A stretch of 41,108 bases of DNA from Mesorhizobium sp. (GTDB taxonomy: Bacteria; Pseudomonadota; Alphaproteobacteria; Rhizobiales; Rhizobiaceae), in NCBI RefSeq assembly GCF_017306585.1, contig NZ_JAFKIC010000144.1, positions 1-41,108 on the forward strand. Direction: 5' to 3'. A program made the translations under genes and the position numbers. The notes under the pieces are model-generated. The model ran no database searches. It was not told the DNA's origin and worked only from the letters and a program-made list of their open reading frames with translations. How positions within the stretch are numbered: position 1 is the first letter of the stretch; the number at the start of each line of letters is the position of its first letter. Positions 39,850-41,108 of this stretch are shown here, in pieces.

Positions 39850-40667
39850 AAGCCGAGCGCGCCGGCATGAACAGGGATGGAAGCTGGCTCGGCCTCTACG
39901 TGCTTGGCTATCTGGTCTTCCTTTATCTTCCCGTTCTGTTGATCCCACTGTTTTCCTTCAACGATTCCATCCAGGCGGCGTTTCCGCTGCAGGGCTTCAC
40001 GCTGCAATGGTACGCCACGCTCTATGGCAATCCGGCGCTGTCGGGCGCGCTTGCCAACAGTCTCGTCATCGGCATCATCGCGGCGTCAGGCGCTACGCTG
40101 TGCGGCATCACCGTCTCCTATATGGACCTCTATGGGCGCTCGCCGCTGGCCACCGCCATCAGCACCATCGCGCGGCTGCCGATCCTCATTCCGGGCGTCA
40201 TCGTCGGCATATCCCTTTTGATCCTGGTCAATCTCGTCGGGCTCGGTCCGTCGCGCGTCGCCATCGTGTTCGGACATATACTGGTGGCGCTGCCGACCAC
40301 CGTGGTCGTGATGCGAAGCCGCTTCGCCGCCATTCCCAGAACGGTGCGCGAGGCGGCGCTCGATCTCGGCGCCTCCGACTGGACGACGTTCCGGCGTGTC
40401 ATGCTGCCGCTCAGCCTGCCGGCCGTGCTGTCGGCCTTCATGCTCGCCTTCCTGATTTCCTTCGACGAGTTCATCGTCGTCTTCTTCCTCGCCGGCACCG
40501 AGCCGACGCTGCCGCTCTACATCTGGAGTCAGCTGCGCTTTCCCCGCTCGCTGCCGACCGTCATGGCCCTGGGGACGGTAATCCTGGCCGTGTCCTTCAT
40601 CATCGCCGGCTCCGCCGAGATCCTGCGTCATCGCGGGCTCGGCGCCGCGCGCCGCGTTTCAGCCTGA
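39846..40667 (+). CDS. Spermidine/putrescine-type ABC permease (PotC-like)
   Basis: This 273-residue permease partners the previous one. It has the PotC signature: a first helix with YLPVLLIPLFSFNDS, then GFTLQWYATLYGNPALSGAL, the core segment IVGISLLILVNLVGL, the EAA loop TVREAALDLGASDWTTFRRV and FLISFDEFIVVFFLAGT. ATG 39846 overlaps the stop of PotB (ATGA); ATG 39867 is an in-frame alternative that would trim seven residues. A binding protein follows after 28 bases. No ATPase gene for this transporter is visible before the window ends. Confidence 0.92.
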   Translation: MKAERAGMNRDGSWLGLYVLGYLVFLYLPVLLIPLFSFNDSIQAAFPLQGFTLQWYATLYGNPALSGALANSLVIGIIAASGATLCGITVSYMDLYGRSPLATAISTIARLPILIPGVIVGISLLILVNLVGLGPSRVAIVFGHILVALPTTVVVMRSRFAAIPRTVREAALDLGASDWTTFRRVMLPLSLPAVLSAFMLAFLISFDEFIVVFFLAGTEPTLPLYIWSQLRFPRSLPTVMALGTVILAVSFIIAGSAEILRHRGLGAARRVSA

Positions 40668-40695
40668 ACCACAACAAAGAAAGAGGAGAACCGAA

Positions 40696-41108
40696 ATGAC
40701 ATTGCATCTGAAATCGCTCACCGGGAAAGGGGCCCGGGCCGGGCTCGCCGCGCTGGCGCTCGCGCTGTCGTCGACCGTGGCGCTTGCGGCTGAAAAGCTG
40801 CAGTATTTCACCTGGTCGGGCTACGAACTGCCGGACTTCAACAAGAGTTTCCTCGCAGCTCACCCCGATGGCGTCGAGGCCTCGATCTTCGGTGATGACG
40901 ACGACGCCTTCACCAAGGTCAAGGCCGGCTTCCGCCCCGATATCGCGCATCCCTGCTACGACAAGGTGGCGCGCTGGAACAAGGAAGGCCTGCTGCAGCC
41001 GATCGACACCAAGCGCATCAAGAACTGGGATTCGATCTTCCCGGTGTTCAAGAACCTGCCCGACCTGCAGGCCGGCGACGGCAAGGTCTGGATGGTGCCG
41101 TGGGACTG
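40696..41108 (+). CDS. Spermidine/putrescine-type binding protein, 3' end cut by window edge
   Basis: The visible 137 codons encode a Sec signal peptide (GLAALALALSSTVALA, cleavage near ALA-AEK) and the start of a PotD-like binding protein (LQYFTWSGYELPDFNKSF, FGDDDDAFTKVKAGFRPDI, CYDKVARWNKEGLLQPID). GAGGAG (40683-40688) precedes ATG 40696. It follows the two permease genes. The ligand-contacting residues of the C-terminal lobe lie outside the window, so specificity cannot be judged. Confidence 0.9.
   Translation, partial: MTLHLKSLTGKGARAGLAALALALSSTVALAAEKLQYFTWSGYELPDFNKSFLAAHPDGVEASIFGDDDDAFTKVKAGFRPDIAHPCYDKVARWNKEGLLQPIDTKRIKNWDSIFPVFKNLPDLQAGDGKVWMVPWD

Overview
The window is GC-rich alphaproteobacterial DNA, dense in ABC importers and their regulators. 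It looks like a Mesorhizobium or a close relative in the Rhizobiales. The main reasons are the many solute importers, the Tmm-type monooxygenase, the XylX-like dehydratase and, most specifically, a small RNA with three CCUCCUCCC loops of the rhizobial alpha-r14 type. The organism call is inference. No tRNA, rRNA, CRISPR array, insertion sequence or phage gene was seen.

Left part (1-8000): a truncated XRE-cupin regulator gene diverges from a trimethylamine monooxygenase gene (tmm). Two near-identical TTTCACT-N4-GTGA sites lie between them. Converging on tmm is a minus-strand operon encoding a betaine/TMAO-type ABC importer (binding protein, ATPase, double-length permease), an unrecognised protein and a GFA-family zinc protein. 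This reads as a methylated-amine uptake and oxidation module.

Middle part (8000-24850): a large, mostly minus-strand catabolic block. It holds a BesD-like 2-oxoglutarate/Fe(II) oxygenase, a GntR-FCD regulator, two enolase-superfamily enzymes, a Tat-exported peptide-type binding protein, a BisC-like molybdenum oxidoreductase, two Dpp/Opp-type permeases (one apparently starting at ATT) and a fused DppD-DppF ATPase. A second, paralogous binding protein followed by a two-domain DUF427 protein sits downstream. Two LysR genes flank the block. The substrate is not known; an amino-acid, betaine or small-peptide derivative is plausible. This is the best candidate for an undescribed pathway.

Next (24850-30600): an RND efflux operon (small protein, inner-membrane pump, adaptor) faces a TetR gene across two tandem operators. 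Behind TetR lies the anti-Shine-Dalgarno small RNA.

Right part (30600-38650): a sugar-uptake locus with a LacI regulator, one binding protein but two permease/ATPase sets, and a XylX-like 2-keto-3-deoxy-pentonate dehydratase. This suggests pentose or aldonate catabolism by the non-phosphorylated route. One of the two ATPases has altered catalytic residues. The window ends (38965-41108) in a spermidine/putrescine-type ABC operon of two permeases and a truncated binding protein.
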